Positions 8,501 through 16,445 of a DNA stretch of 64,000 nucleotides are shown piece by piece. The stretch comes from Nonomuraea sediminis. Its GTDB lineage: Bacteria > Actinomycetota > Actinomycetes > Streptosporangiales > Streptosporangiaceae. The number at the start of each line of letters is the position of its first letter. The stretch's first letter is position 1. The position numbers were made by a program, and so were the translations under genes. The notes beneath the pieces were generated by a model. It was not told the origin of the DNA, did not search any database, and worked only from the letters and a program-made list of their open reading frames with translations. The stretch is from contig NZ_JAHDTI010000005.1 of NCBI RefSeq assembly GCF_018531495.1, positions 1 to 64,000 on the forward strand, given 5' to 3'.

Positions 8501-10120
8501 TCAGCTCATGCGGAAGTCGTAGCGGGCGGGGAGTTCGGCGTCGTCGCCGTGCAGGGCGAACCAGAGCGCGTCGAGGGAGTCCTCACCCTCGCGCAGGTCG
8601 GGAACGACCAGGTCGCCGTCGAGGACGCGGGCGGCGCGCTCCAGGTCACCGGCCTTGACGGCCGCCTGGGCCTCCAGGAGCCTGATCCGGCCGTGACGGC
8701 GGTCCTCCAGGTTGTCGATCACCTCCAGTGCGTCGCCGGCCCGATCGGCGTCGATCAGGGCGCGGAGCGTTTCGACCGTCAGCGGGTGCAGGTCCGGCGC
8801 GAGCGCGTGCGCCTCGAGGAGCAGTACGGCTTTCGCCGTGTCGTCCCCTGTCTGCGCCAGCGCCCGCAGGACCAGCGGAGACCTCTTGAGGCTCAGCGAC
8901 TCCTCCCAGGCGGACCTGGCGCCGCGGTGGTCTCCGGCCGCGAGGAGGTTGAGCCCGAAATGGTAGAGCCCGTGCCAGTCGGTGGCGCTCTCGAGCAGGC
9001 TCAGCCATTCCGGGCCGACCACGCAGGCGGCGGGTTCCGGCAGCACCCCGGTTTCGCACAACGTCAGCCAGGGCTGCTGCTCGGGTCCCAGGCTCTCCGG
9101 AGGGAAGCCGGGCAGCGCCTCGAGGGCGCCCCAGCCGGATCCCAGGTGCAGGATCTCGCCGGCGGGCTGGTCCCACCACTGCTCGGCGGCGTTCTCCAGG
9201 CCTGCCGTACGGGCGGGGTCGTAGGGGCCGTAGCTCTCCGTCCAGGTCCAGCGCTCCCCCGGCCCGATCGGGACGTGCTCGAGCTGGGTGCGGCACAGCC
9301 CGCCCTGGATCTCCAGGTAGCGCAGGCCGGGCTCGGACAGCCACTCCTGCCAGCGCGAGCCGCCCGGCCCGGTCCCCCAGCCGAACAGCTTCCTGCCGGA
9401 CAGCCGCTCGGTGGACTGGTGCAGCAGCCCGTGGCCGGAGGCGTCCACCGCCGCGATCCACGGCGGGCCCTCGACGTGGAAGAAGTAGTCGGCCGCCCGC
9501 CGCCAGGTCGAGGGGCGCAGCACCTCGGGCGTGACGGGGACCGTGGTCAGCTCCTGCTCGTAGCCGTAATAGTCGGCCTTGTCCGCCGGGACCAGGACCC
9601 GGGTGTCCGGCGTCTCGGGGACCGCGATGTTCGACCACCAGTAGGCCTGGACGGTGTGCGGGCGCGGGTTGCGCAGCGTCACGCCGACCAGGAGCCTGTC
9701 GCCGTCGAGCCGCGCGTCGAGCTGCATGACCAGCCCGAACGCCCGCTCGTACTCGAACATCCTGATCCCGTCGCCGACCCGGACCGCGTGCAGCGGCTCG
9801 CAGGTCAGCGGCCAGTGCCCGGTCGTGCCGAGGTTCCACTCGACCCCGCCGGCGAACCAGGCGTCGCGCAGCGCCAGGTTGGCCGGTTGGATGACCGGGT
9901 TCTTGAACAGCAGCTCCCTTCCGGTGGATCTGTCCACGAGCGACCAGAGCCGCCCGCCGAGCGACGGCAGGAACTCGGCGCGCAGGTGGTCGTTCTCCAG
10001 CACCAGCACCGGGACGTCCCGCTCGCGCGAGTCTCGGGCGTACTCGCTGCGCATGCCGTACGGCAGCAGCCCGAGGATCGGCAGCGGGCTGACCGGCCCG
10101 AGGTCCGACATCCACGTCAC
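8501..10120 (-). CDS. DUF5107 domain protein with TPR-like C terminus
   Basis: A protein of about 539 residues. The N-terminal two thirds show the DUF5107 pattern (VLENDHLRAEFLPSLGGRLW, ELLFKNPVIQPANLALRDAW, FAGGVEWNLGTTGHWP), a galactose-mutarotase-like beta-sandwich seen beside sugar ABC systems. The C-terminal third is helical with repeat-like LLAAGDHRGARSAWEESL and looks like TPR repeats. There is no signal peptide, so it is cytosolic. The GTG at 10120 overlaps the upstream permease stop (GTGA), so translation is coupled; ATG at 10111 is an alternative. A carbohydrate-processing or sensing role is inferred from family and operon. Confidence 0.8.
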   Translation of the reverse strand: MTWMSDLGPVSPLPILGLLPYGMRSEYARDSRERDVPVLVLENDHLRAEFLPSLGGRLWSLVDRSTGRELLFKNPVIQPANLALRDAWFAGGVEWNLGTTGHWPLTCEPLHAVRVGDGIRMFEYERAFGLVMQLDARLDGDRLLVGVTLRNPRPHTVQAYWWSNIAVPETPDTRVLVPADKADYYGYEQELTTVPVTPEVLRPSTWRRAADYFFHVEGPPWIAAVDASGHGLLHQSTERLSGRKLFGWGTGPGGSRWQEWLSEPGLRYLEIQGGLCRTQLEHVPIGPGERWTWTESYGPYDPARTAGLENAAEQWWDQPAGEILHLGSGWGALEALPGFPPESLGPEQQPWLTLCETGVLPEPAACVVGPEWLSLLESATDWHGLYHFGLNLLAAGDHRGARSAWEESLSLKRSPLVLRALAQTGDDTAKAVLLLEAHALAPDLHPLTVETLRALIDADRAGDALEVIDNLEDRRHGRIRLLEAQAAVKAGDLERAARVLDGDLVVPDLREGEDSLDALWFALHGDDAELPARYDFRMS

Positions 10121-10947
10121 TTGCCCGCTCCCAGGGTGAGGCCGGAGATGATCCTCCTGGCCAGGACGATGTACAGGACGAGCATCGGGATCACCACGAT
10201 GGCCACGCCGGCGATCAGCCCGCCGTACTCCGACTGGTAGGTGGCGGCGCCGTACAGCGTGAACAGCGCGCGGGCCAGTGTGAAGCCCGAGGTGTCCTGG
10301 ATGAACACGATCGCCAGCAGGGCCTCGTTCCACAGCCCGATCGCGTTGAGTATCAGCGCGGTGATCATCCCGCCTCTGGCGAGCGGGAGCGTGATCCGCA
10401 CGAACGTCCGCAGCGGCGAGGCGCCGTCCAGCGCGGCCGCCTCCTCCAGCTCCTCCGGCAGGGTGCGGAAGAACCCGGTCAGCAGGAAGATCGTGAAGGG
10501 CAGCGACAGCGCGACGTACAGCAGGAACAGCCCGACCAGGCTGTTGGTCAGCTTGAGGTGCGCCATCCCGACGAACAGCGGGATGATCACCGTCTGGATC
10601 GGCACCCCCATCCCGATCGCGATGAAGCTGGTCAGCGGCCCCGATCCGCGGACGCCGAGCCGGCTCAGCGCGTACGCCGCGGGGGCCGAGACCAGCACGA
10701 TCGCGAACGACGCCACGGCCGTCAGCACGACCGTGATCAGGAAGGCGTGCCCGAACTCCGCCTGGTTCCAGGCGTAGAGGAAGTTGCGGAACGGCTGGCC
10801 GCGCTGGATCCACGTGTGCGGCAGCCCGAACGGGTCGCGGAAGATCTCCAGCGGCGTCTTGAACGACGCCGCGATCAGCCAGTAGAGCAGCAGGACGTTG
10901 ACCGCGGTGAACAGCCAGATGATCGTCCTGCCGGCCAGGCGCAGCAT
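10117..10947 (-). CDS. Carbohydrate ABC transporter permease (MalG/CUT1 type)
   Basis: A 276-residue inner-membrane permease with six hydrophobic segments. The EAA loop appears as EELEEAAALDGASPLRTFVRITLPLARGG and contacts the ABC ATPase. The start ATG at 10947 shares one base with the stop of the preceding permease (TGATG), which excludes the longer upstream frame. No ATP-binding gene is in the operon. As in many actinobacterial CUT1 systems, a shared MsiK-like ATPase encoded elsewhere is the likely partner. Confidence 0.92.
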   Translation of the reverse strand: MLRLAGRTIIWLFTAVNVLLLYWLIAASFKTPLEIFRDPFGLPHTWIQRGQPFRNFLYAWNQAEFGHAFLITVVLTAVASFAIVLVSAPAAYALSRLGVRGSGPLTSFIAIGMGVPIQTVIIPLFVGMAHLKLTNSLVGLFLLYVALSLPFTIFLLTGFFRTLPEELEEAAALDGASPLRTFVRITLPLARGGMITALILNAIGLWNEALLAIVFIQDTSGFTLARALFTLYGAATYQSEYGGLIAGVAIVVIPMLVLYIVLARRIISGLTLGAGK

Positions 10948-11903
10948 CAGTACTCCAGCCTCTCCCTGCGCATCACCCAGCGCAGCGTCAGCACCAGGAC
11001 GGTCACCAGCACGATCATCACGACGGCCGTGGCGCAGGCGACCCCGTACTCCGGCGTGCCCTGGGTGCCGAACGACCGGTCGTAGACGTAGATCGCCAGC
11101 GTCCAGGTCTTGTTGGGCGGCAGGTAGGTGCCGGGACCCGCCAGGACGAAGACCATCTCGAAGATCTTGACGGCGCCGATCGTCCACAGCACCCCGGCGA
11201 TCCCGACCACGTCCCAGATCATGGGCAGCGTGATGTGCCGGAACTTCTGCCAGGGCGTCGCCCCGCACAGGTCCGCGTCCTCGTAGAGGTAGGGCGGGAT
11301 GCGGTCGATCGCGGCCATCAGGATGGTGATGTAGAACCCGGCGCTCGCCCAGATCAGCGCGCCGATCACCACCCAGACGACGCTCTCCGGCTGCAGGAAC
11401 TTGGCCGCGGGCGCCCCGACCAGGTTGAGCAGGAAGTTGGCCAGGCCCTGCTTGGAGGGGTTGTAGCGGAAGACGAAGCCGAAGAACATCCCGATGGCCA
11501 CCGGCGCGACGATGTTCGGGAAGAACAGGATCGCCCGGATCAGCTTGCTCGCCTTCATGTCCCGCAGCACCATCGCGAACAGGAAGGCGAACAGGAACGT
11601 CCCGACCCCGCCGACCGCGACGTACATCAGCGTGTTGCCGAAGGCGTACCCGAACGACTCGCTGCCCAGCATCTGCGCGTACTCGTCGAGGCCGGCGAAC
11701 CTCGGCGTCCCCGCGCCCGACCAGCGGGTGAAGCTGAGCGCCACGGTGACGATCGCCGGGCCGACCAGGAACAGCACGTAGAGCACGATCGCCGGGAGCA
11801 CGAAGGGCCAGAACAGCCGCTGCTTGCGGGCCAGGTGCGGCGTGCCGGTGACGGGCAGGTCACGCCCGCGCGCCACCGCACGCTCCTGTACGGCCTGCGC
11901 CAT
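10947..11903 (-). CDS. Carbohydrate ABC transporter permease (MalF/CUT1 type)
   Basis: A 318-residue permease, the first of the pair. A basic cytosolic N terminus precedes TM1 (RLFWPFVLPAIVLYVLFLVGPA). The EAA loop reads YEDADLCGATPWQKFRHITLPMIWDV. ATG at 11903 overlaps the binding-protein stop by one base (TGATG), fixing the start and showing translational coupling. It works with the MalG-type permease and the lipoprotein to import a sugar that the sequence does not identify. Confidence 0.92.
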   Translation of the reverse strand: MAQAVQERAVARGRDLPVTGTPHLARKQRLFWPFVLPAIVLYVLFLVGPAIVTVALSFTRWSGAGTPRFAGLDEYAQMLGSESFGYAFGNTLMYVAVGGVGTFLFAFLFAMVLRDMKASKLIRAILFFPNIVAPVAIGMFFGFVFRYNPSKQGLANFLLNLVGAPAAKFLQPESVVWVVIGALIWASAGFYITILMAAIDRIPPYLYEDADLCGATPWQKFRHITLPMIWDVVGIAGVLWTIGAVKIFEMVFVLAGPGTYLPPNKTWTLAIYVYDRSFGTQGTPEYGVACATAVVMIVLVTVLVLTLRWVMRRERLEY

Positions 11904-13321
11904 CAGTGCTGGGTCTTCCAGAACTCGGCGGTCTTGGCGGCGAGCCTGTCCACGAACTGCTGCGCGGTGATCTTGCCCTTGAGCAGGTCGTTGTCGGCGG
12001 GGAAGAAGACCTGCTCGGCATACTTGCCGCCGGCGATGCCGTCCAGCCCGTCCATGAACAGCATGTGCGTCTTGGCCGGGTCGTCCAGCGCGGCCTTCAG
12101 GTCGGCGATGTCGCTGGGCACGGGCAGGTCCTTGCGCGGGGTCAGGCTGTCGGCGACCGCGGGGACGCCGGCCAGCATCGCCTTGTTCAGGAAGTAGGCC
12201 ATGAAGGCCTTGGCGGCCTCGGGGTGCTTGGCCTTCTTGGTGACGCTGAAGCCGATCTCCTGGACCTCGATGACGTCGTGCGTCGCGCCCTCGGGCATCG
12301 GGTACTGGAACGAGCCGTAGTCGATGGCCTCGCCGCCGCCCTGCTTGTTGAGGTACTCGCGGGTCTCGGTCGGACCCCAGCTGCCCATGAACAGGAAGTC
12401 GGCGTCGCCGTCCGCCCAGCGCTGCTGGATCTGCGGGAACTTGGCCGCGTCCCAGCCGTCGATCAGGTAGGTGCCGATCTTGGAGGTGTACTCGGCCGCC
12501 TTCTGGAAGCCCGGGTCGGCCTTCCAGGCCTGGCCGGTCGTGTCCTGCGCGGCCTTGGCCAGCCCGCCGGCACCGGCGTACCGCGCGGCGGCCTGCTCGA
12601 AGAACCAGGCGGCGTAGTAGCTGATGTCGCCGTCGAGCGCGACCGCCGAGCGGCCCGCCTTCTTGGCGGAGTCGAACCGGGTGAACAGCTCGTTCATGGT
12701 CTTGGGCGGCTGCAGGCCTGTGACCTGCTTCTTGTTGTACCACCAGGCGTCGCCCAGGACGATGTACGGGACCGAGAACAGCTTGCCCGCCTCGTCCTTG
12801 GCGGCCGGGGTGTCCCAGTACGGCGCGGGCAGAACCTCGCGGACCGTGCCGTCGCCGGTCTTCATGTCCAGGACGTCGTCCACGGGCTGGGTGCCGCCCG
12901 CCTGGACGATGGCGGCCTTCACGCTGGTGAAGTCCTGGTCGAACAGGTCGGGCACGGTGTCGGTGTTCAGCGCGGGGACCAGGTTCTGGCGTAAGTAGGC
13001 GCGGCCGAGCCACTGGATGTTCATCTTGACGCCGGTCTGCTTGGTGAAGCAGTCGGCGACGTACTGGACGACCTTGCCCTGCGGCTCGTCCTTGGTCCAC
13101 ATCGACCAGTAGGTGAGCTCCTTGTCGGTCGTGGGCTTGACCGCGGCCGACGGGCACGAGGTCTTGAAGTAGGCGGCAGCGGTCGGGAGCGTGAACTCGC
13201 CGCCGCTCTGGGCGGAGCTCGCGTCCGAGGACTCGCTCGCGGGGGTGTTGCTGGAACCACAGGCGGTCAGGACGAGGCTGGTCGCCATGCCGAGTGCCGC
13301 CAGGATACGGGTGTTGGACAT
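11903..13321 (-). CDS. Sugar ABC transporter substrate-binding lipoprotein
   Basis: A 472-residue extracellular solute-binding protein of family 1. The N terminus is a lipoprotein signal peptide with lipobox LTAC at about residues 18-21, so the mature protein is anchored outside the membrane. A Ser-rich linker follows, then the two-lobed binding fold (ELTYWSMWTKDEPQGK, LGRAYLRQNLVPALNTD, FLFMGSWGPTETREY). It opens the five-gene leftward operon and is preceded by two LacI-type operator candidates. The ligand is unknown; the downstream GH123-like enzyme points to an amino-sugar or galactoside. Confidence 0.92.
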   Translation of the reverse strand: MSNTRILAALGMATSLVLTACGSSNTPASESSDASSAQSGGEFTLPTAAAYFKTSCPSAAVKPTTDKELTYWSMWTKDEPQGKVVQYVADCFTKQTGVKMNIQWLGRAYLRQNLVPALNTDTVPDLFDQDFTSVKAAIVQAGGTQPVDDVLDMKTGDGTVREVLPAPYWDTPAAKDEAGKLFSVPYIVLGDAWWYNKKQVTGLQPPKTMNELFTRFDSAKKAGRSAVALDGDISYYAAWFFEQAAARYAGAGGLAKAAQDTTGQAWKADPGFQKAAEYTSKIGTYLIDGWDAAKFPQIQQRWADGDADFLFMGSWGPTETREYLNKQGGGEAIDYGSFQYPMPEGATHDVIEVQEIGFSVTKKAKHPEAAKAFMAYFLNKAMLAGVPAVADSLTPRKDLPVPSDIADLKAALDDPAKTHMLFMDGLDGIAGGKYAEQVFFPADNDLLKGKITAQQFVDRLAAKTAEFWKTQH

Positions 13322-13352
13322 GTGCTTCTCCTGCTGGGGGGCTACGCCAGAG

Positions 13353-13503
13353 AAACGTTTTAAAGGAATTGGGGTGGACGGTAGGCGTGGCGCTGAGGCG
13401 TGTCAAGAGATTGCACTCGTCACAGAGATCGGATGTTACATCGCCGCACGTCACAGAGTTGACGGCTCATTTGGGTTGTCCGTAAATGACTTAAAAACGT
13501 TCG
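13353..13503 (-). promoter_or_regulatory. LacI-type operators of the sugar operon
   Basis: The 198-base gap between the binding-protein start and the lacI stop holds two near-identical sites: AAACGTTTTAAA at 13353-13364 (core palindrome AAACGTTT) and TTAAAAACGTTCG at 13491-13503. The central CpG palindrome is the typical LacI-family half-site, and the same word occurs twice upstream of lacI itself. The sites are about 140 bases apart, which would allow looping. Confidence 0.65.
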
Positions 13504-13519
13504 TATCGAACAGCTCTTG

Positions 13520-14533
13520 TCAGCGACGGCGACTCAGCGGGGAGGACTCCCGGGCGACGAGCTCGGGCTGGAACATGATCTGCTGGTGGGCGTGCCCGCC
13601 GGGGTTGTCGCACTCGTCCAACAGCAGCTCGGTGGCGATCCGGCCGAGCTGGTACGTCGGCTGCCTGATCGAGGACAGCGTCACGGCGGAGGCCGCGGCG
13701 AACTCGATGTCGTCGTAGCCGATCAGCGCCACGTCGTCGGGGACACGCACGCCCGCCTGCAGCAGGCCGCGCAGCGCGCCCAGGGCGAGCAGGTCGTTGG
13801 CGCAGAAGACCGCGTCGGGAAGCGAGCCGGAGACCAGTTTCTCCGCCGCGCGCTGCCCGTTGCGCGCGTTCATCTCCGGCATCACGATCTCGGTGACCTT
13901 GCCACGGACGCCGCGCTCGCGCAGCGCCCGACGCATGCCTTCCTGCCGCTCGCGGCACTGCCGGATCCCGAGCGGCCCGGTCACGAAGGCGATCCTCTCC
14001 GCCCCGGAGTCCAGCAGGTGCGCCGTGGCCAGCATCCCGCCGGCGATGTCGTCGACCGCTACCGAGCACTGGTCGGGGCGGTGGGCGGCGTGGTCGAGCA
14101 GCACGACGTGGATGCCGCGCTCACGCAGGGCCTCGAGCGGGGCGGGATCCTCCCCCGCCGGGGTGATCAGCACGCCCCTGACCCGCTGCTCGGCCAGCAC
14201 CAGCAGGTTGCGGTCCTCGCGCGAGCGCGAGCCGGCCGAGTTCCCCAGGATCACCGCGTACCCGCGGTCGCTCGCCACGTCCTCGACCCCGGCCGCGACG
14301 TCGGTGAAGAACGGGTTGGCGATGTCGAGCACGGACAGCCCGATCGACCGGCTCCGCCCGGCCCGCAGGGTGGACGCCGACCCGTGCCGGACGAAGCCGA
14401 GCTCGCGGATGGCCCGCAGCACTCGCTCACGGGTCTCGGGGGCGACGCGCTCGGGCCGGTTCAGGGTGTTGGACACGGTGCCGGGGGACACTCCCGCGCG
14501 TTCCGCGACGTCCTTGATGCTGGCGGTGTGCAT
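13520..14533 (-). CDS. LacI-family transcriptional repressor
   Basis: A 337-residue regulator. The N-terminal helix-turn-helix and hinge are ASIKDVAERAGVSPGTVSNTL and a region ending LRAGRSRSIGLSV, followed by a periplasmic-binding-protein-like sensor domain (GNSAGSRSREDRNLLVL, VFCANDLLALGALRG, VALIGYDDIEFA). ATG at 14533 puts the HTH at the very N terminus; longer upstream frames have no family similarity. It lies just upstream of the ABC-sugar operon on the same strand and is expected to bind the TTAAAACGTT sites and release them when the imported sugar is present. Confidence 0.92.
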   Translation of the reverse strand: MHTASIKDVAERAGVSPGTVSNTLNRPERVAPETRERVLRAIRELGFVRHGSASTLRAGRSRSIGLSVLDIANPFFTDVAAGVEDVASDRGYAVILGNSAGSRSREDRNLLVLAEQRVRGVLITPAGEDPAPLEALRERGIHVVLLDHAAHRPDQCSVAVDDIAGGMLATAHLLDSGAERIAFVTGPLGIRQCRERQEGMRRALRERGVRGKVTEIVMPEMNARNGQRAAEKLVSGSLPDAVFCANDLLALGALRGLLQAGVRVPDDVALIGYDDIEFAAASAVTLSSIRQPTYQLGRIATELLLDECDNPGGHAHQQIMFQPELVARESSPLSRRR

Positions 14534-14543
14534 AGTGAGCCCA

Positions 14544-14634
14544 TTAAAACGTGCAAAGCACGCATCCAGCCACTGCCCTTGACCCGAGCACGGCATGCAC
14601 TTATGTTGCTCACAGTTGCTCGTTAAAACGTTCG
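14544..14634 (-). promoter_or_regulatory. LacI autoregulatory operators
   Basis: Upstream of the lacI start are TTAAAACGTGC (14544-14554) and TTAAAACGTTCG (14623-14634), the same word found before the sugar operon. The first lies 11 bases before the ATG, a position where binding would block translation start or transcription. This indicates self-repression. Confidence 0.6.
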
Positions 14635-14673
14635 TTCGCGCCAGACCATCCGATGACAGCCAGAGGATGCCGA

Positions 14674-14709
14674 CCTTCGCAGCCGGCCCCTCCAGTCCGG
14701 CTGCGAAGG
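14674..14709. terminator. Perfect 13-bp hairpin between lacI and the cyd-usp operon
   Basis: CCTTCGCAGCCGG (14674-14686) pairs perfectly with CCGGCTGCGAAGG (14697-14709) across a 10-base loop. A T-rich stretch lies 14 bases further on the + side. It separates the leftward cydA-cydB-usp operon from lacI and probably acts as a terminator, although no U-tract follows it in the leftward direction. Confidence 0.45.
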
Positions 14710-14792
14710 AGGTCCAATTTTTCATCACATGCCGAGGAACGCAATCACATTCCGTAGTTGACTGATAACTGTCGCCAACAGTTAGGGCCAGG

Positions 14793-15464
14793 TCACTCAG
14801 GGACCACGGCCACCGGGCAGGCGGCGCGATGCAGGGTGTGCCGGGCGTGCTTGCGGCCGACGACGAGCAGGCTGGGGCCGGCTTCCTGCTCCTCGACGAG
14901 CTCGACGCCGGGGTAGCGCTCGGCCCAGAGGGCGGGCGGTGCTCCGGTCACCGGCAGCCCGCGCAGCTCGGCCTCGTGGAAGGCGAACTCGAGCACGGCG
15001 CCGCCGTCGTCCTCGACCTTGACCGGCCCCGGCCGGGTGCTCGCGGGAAGGGGACCGGGTCCGCGTACGACGATGACCGGGCAGGCGGCATGGGCGGCCA
15101 CGTGCTCGGCGACCGAGCCGAGCACCCGGGTGGGCAGCCTGCCGAGGCCGCGCGAGCCGACCACGATCATGGCGGCGTCCGCGGACAGGTCGATGAGGTG
15201 CTGCGCGGGATGTCCCTCGAACAGGTCGGTGTCGACGTCGGTGATCGCGCTGGTGTTGCGGGCGCATTCGGCGCCGTGCCACAGGACGTGTTCGGCCGCC
15301 TTGCGCAGGTGGGACTTGGCCTCGTCGTCGGCCTCGCCGTACGGCCATTGCCAGGTGTGGGTGAGCAGCAGCGGTGTCTTGCGCAGCTCGGCCTCGTCCA
15401 TGGCCCAGTCGAGGGCCTGCATGGCGAAGTCGGAGCCGTCGTAGCCGGCCACGATCGGTTTCAT
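14793..15464 (-). CDS. Universal stress protein, second domain shortened
   Basis: A 223-residue UspA-family protein. The first domain is complete: KPIVAGYDGSDFAMQALDWA, then the ATP-binding motif VGSRGLGRLPTRVLGSVAEHV and the terminal strand ACPVIVVRG. The second domain is reduced to about 80 residues; it keeps LLVVGRKHARHTLHRAACPVAVV but lacks the full fold and the G-2x-G-9x-G motif. It begins one base after the cydB stop, so it is the third gene of cydA-cydB-usp and shares the DevR boxes upstream of cydA. Confidence 0.88.
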   Translation of the reverse strand: MKPIVAGYDGSDFAMQALDWAMDEAELRKTPLLLTHTWQWPYGEADDEAKSHLRKAAEHVLWHGAECARNTSAITDVDTDLFEGHPAQHLIDLSADAAMIVVGSRGLGRLPTRVLGSVAEHVAAHAACPVIVVRGPGPLPASTRPGPVKVEDDGGAVLEFAFHEAELRGLPVTGAPPALWAERYPGVELVEEQEAGPSLLVVGRKHARHTLHRAACPVAVVPE

Positions 15465-15465
15465 G

Positions 15466-16434
15466 TCAGGTTGCTCCTGTCAGGCGGCGGCGGAAGACCC
15501 AGTAGGTCCAGGCCTGGTAGGCCAGCACCACCGGGGTGAAGATCGCCGCCACCCAGGTCATCACCGTCAAGGTGTAGGGCGAGGAGGCGGCGTTGGTCAC
15601 GGTGAGGCTGTTGGCCGGCTCCACAGCGGGCAGCACGTTGGGCCACAGCAGGAGGAACAGCGAGGCGACGCCGGCGACGATCGCCACGGCGCTGGCGGTG
15701 AACGCCCAGCCGTCGCGGCCGCGCAGCGTGGCGACCAGTGCTCCGGCGATACCGGCAGCGGCCAGCGCGGCGGCGGTCCACGAGGCGGGCTTGCCGTCGC
15801 CGAGCTGGGCGACCACCAGGAATGCGGCGGCCACGAGCGCCGTCACAGGTCCCAGCAGGCGGGCCGTCCGCTGAGCGCGCTCGCGCAGGTCGCCGGTGGT
15901 GCGCAGGGTCAGGAAGATCGCGCCGTGCAGGGTGAACAGCAGCAGCGTGGCCGCCCCGCCGAGCAGGGCGAAGGGGTTGAGCAGGGTGAGCAGGCCGCCG
16001 GTGTACTCGTGGGCGGCGTTCAGCGGGACGCCGCGGACGATGTTGGCGAACGCCACGCCCCACAGGAAGGCAGGGCCGAGCGACCCCCAGAAGAAGGCCC
16101 GGTCCCATCCCCTGGTCGACGTGCTCTTGCCGCGGTACTCCAGGGCCACGCCACGCAGGATCAGGGCCAGCAGGATGAGGAAGAGCGGCAGGTAGAAGCC
16201 GCTGAACAGGGTGGCGTACCACTCGGGGAAGGCGGCGAAGGTGGCCCCGCCGGCCACCAGCAGCCACACCTCGTTACCGTCCCAGACCGGGCCGATGGTG
16301 CGCGCCACGGTGGTGCGCTCCTCTGGCGTACGGCCGAGGAAGGGCAGCAGGATGCCCACGCCGAAGTCGAAGCCCTCCAGGACGAAGTAGCCGATCCACA
16401 GGACGGCGATCAGGACGAACCAGACGGTGGTCAT
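15466..16434 (-). CDS. cydB: Cytochrome bd oxidase subunit II
   Basis: A 322-residue membrane subunit of the high-affinity quinol oxidase that reduces oxygen to water under low oxygen. The N-terminal signature WFVLIAVLWIGYFVLEGFDFGVG is present, followed by GPVWDGNEVWLLVAGGATFAAFP and about eight membrane segments. It lies 11 bases after cydA. No cydDC transporter genes follow; the assembly factors must be elsewhere. Confidence 0.95.
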   Translation of the reverse strand: MTTVWFVLIAVLWIGYFVLEGFDFGVGILLPFLGRTPEERTTVARTIGPVWDGNEVWLLVAGGATFAAFPEWYATLFSGFYLPLFLILLALILRGVALEYRGKSTSTRGWDRAFFWGSLGPAFLWGVAFANIVRGVPLNAAHEYTGGLLTLLNPFALLGGAATLLLFTLHGAIFLTLRTTGDLRERAQRTARLLGPVTALVAAAFLVVAQLGDGKPASWTAAALAAAGIAGALVATLRGRDGWAFTASAVAIVAGVASLFLLLWPNVLPAVEPANSLTVTNAASSPYTLTVMTWVAAIFTPVVLAYQAWTYWVFRRRLTGAT

Positions 16435-16445
16435 GGCGGCCTCCT

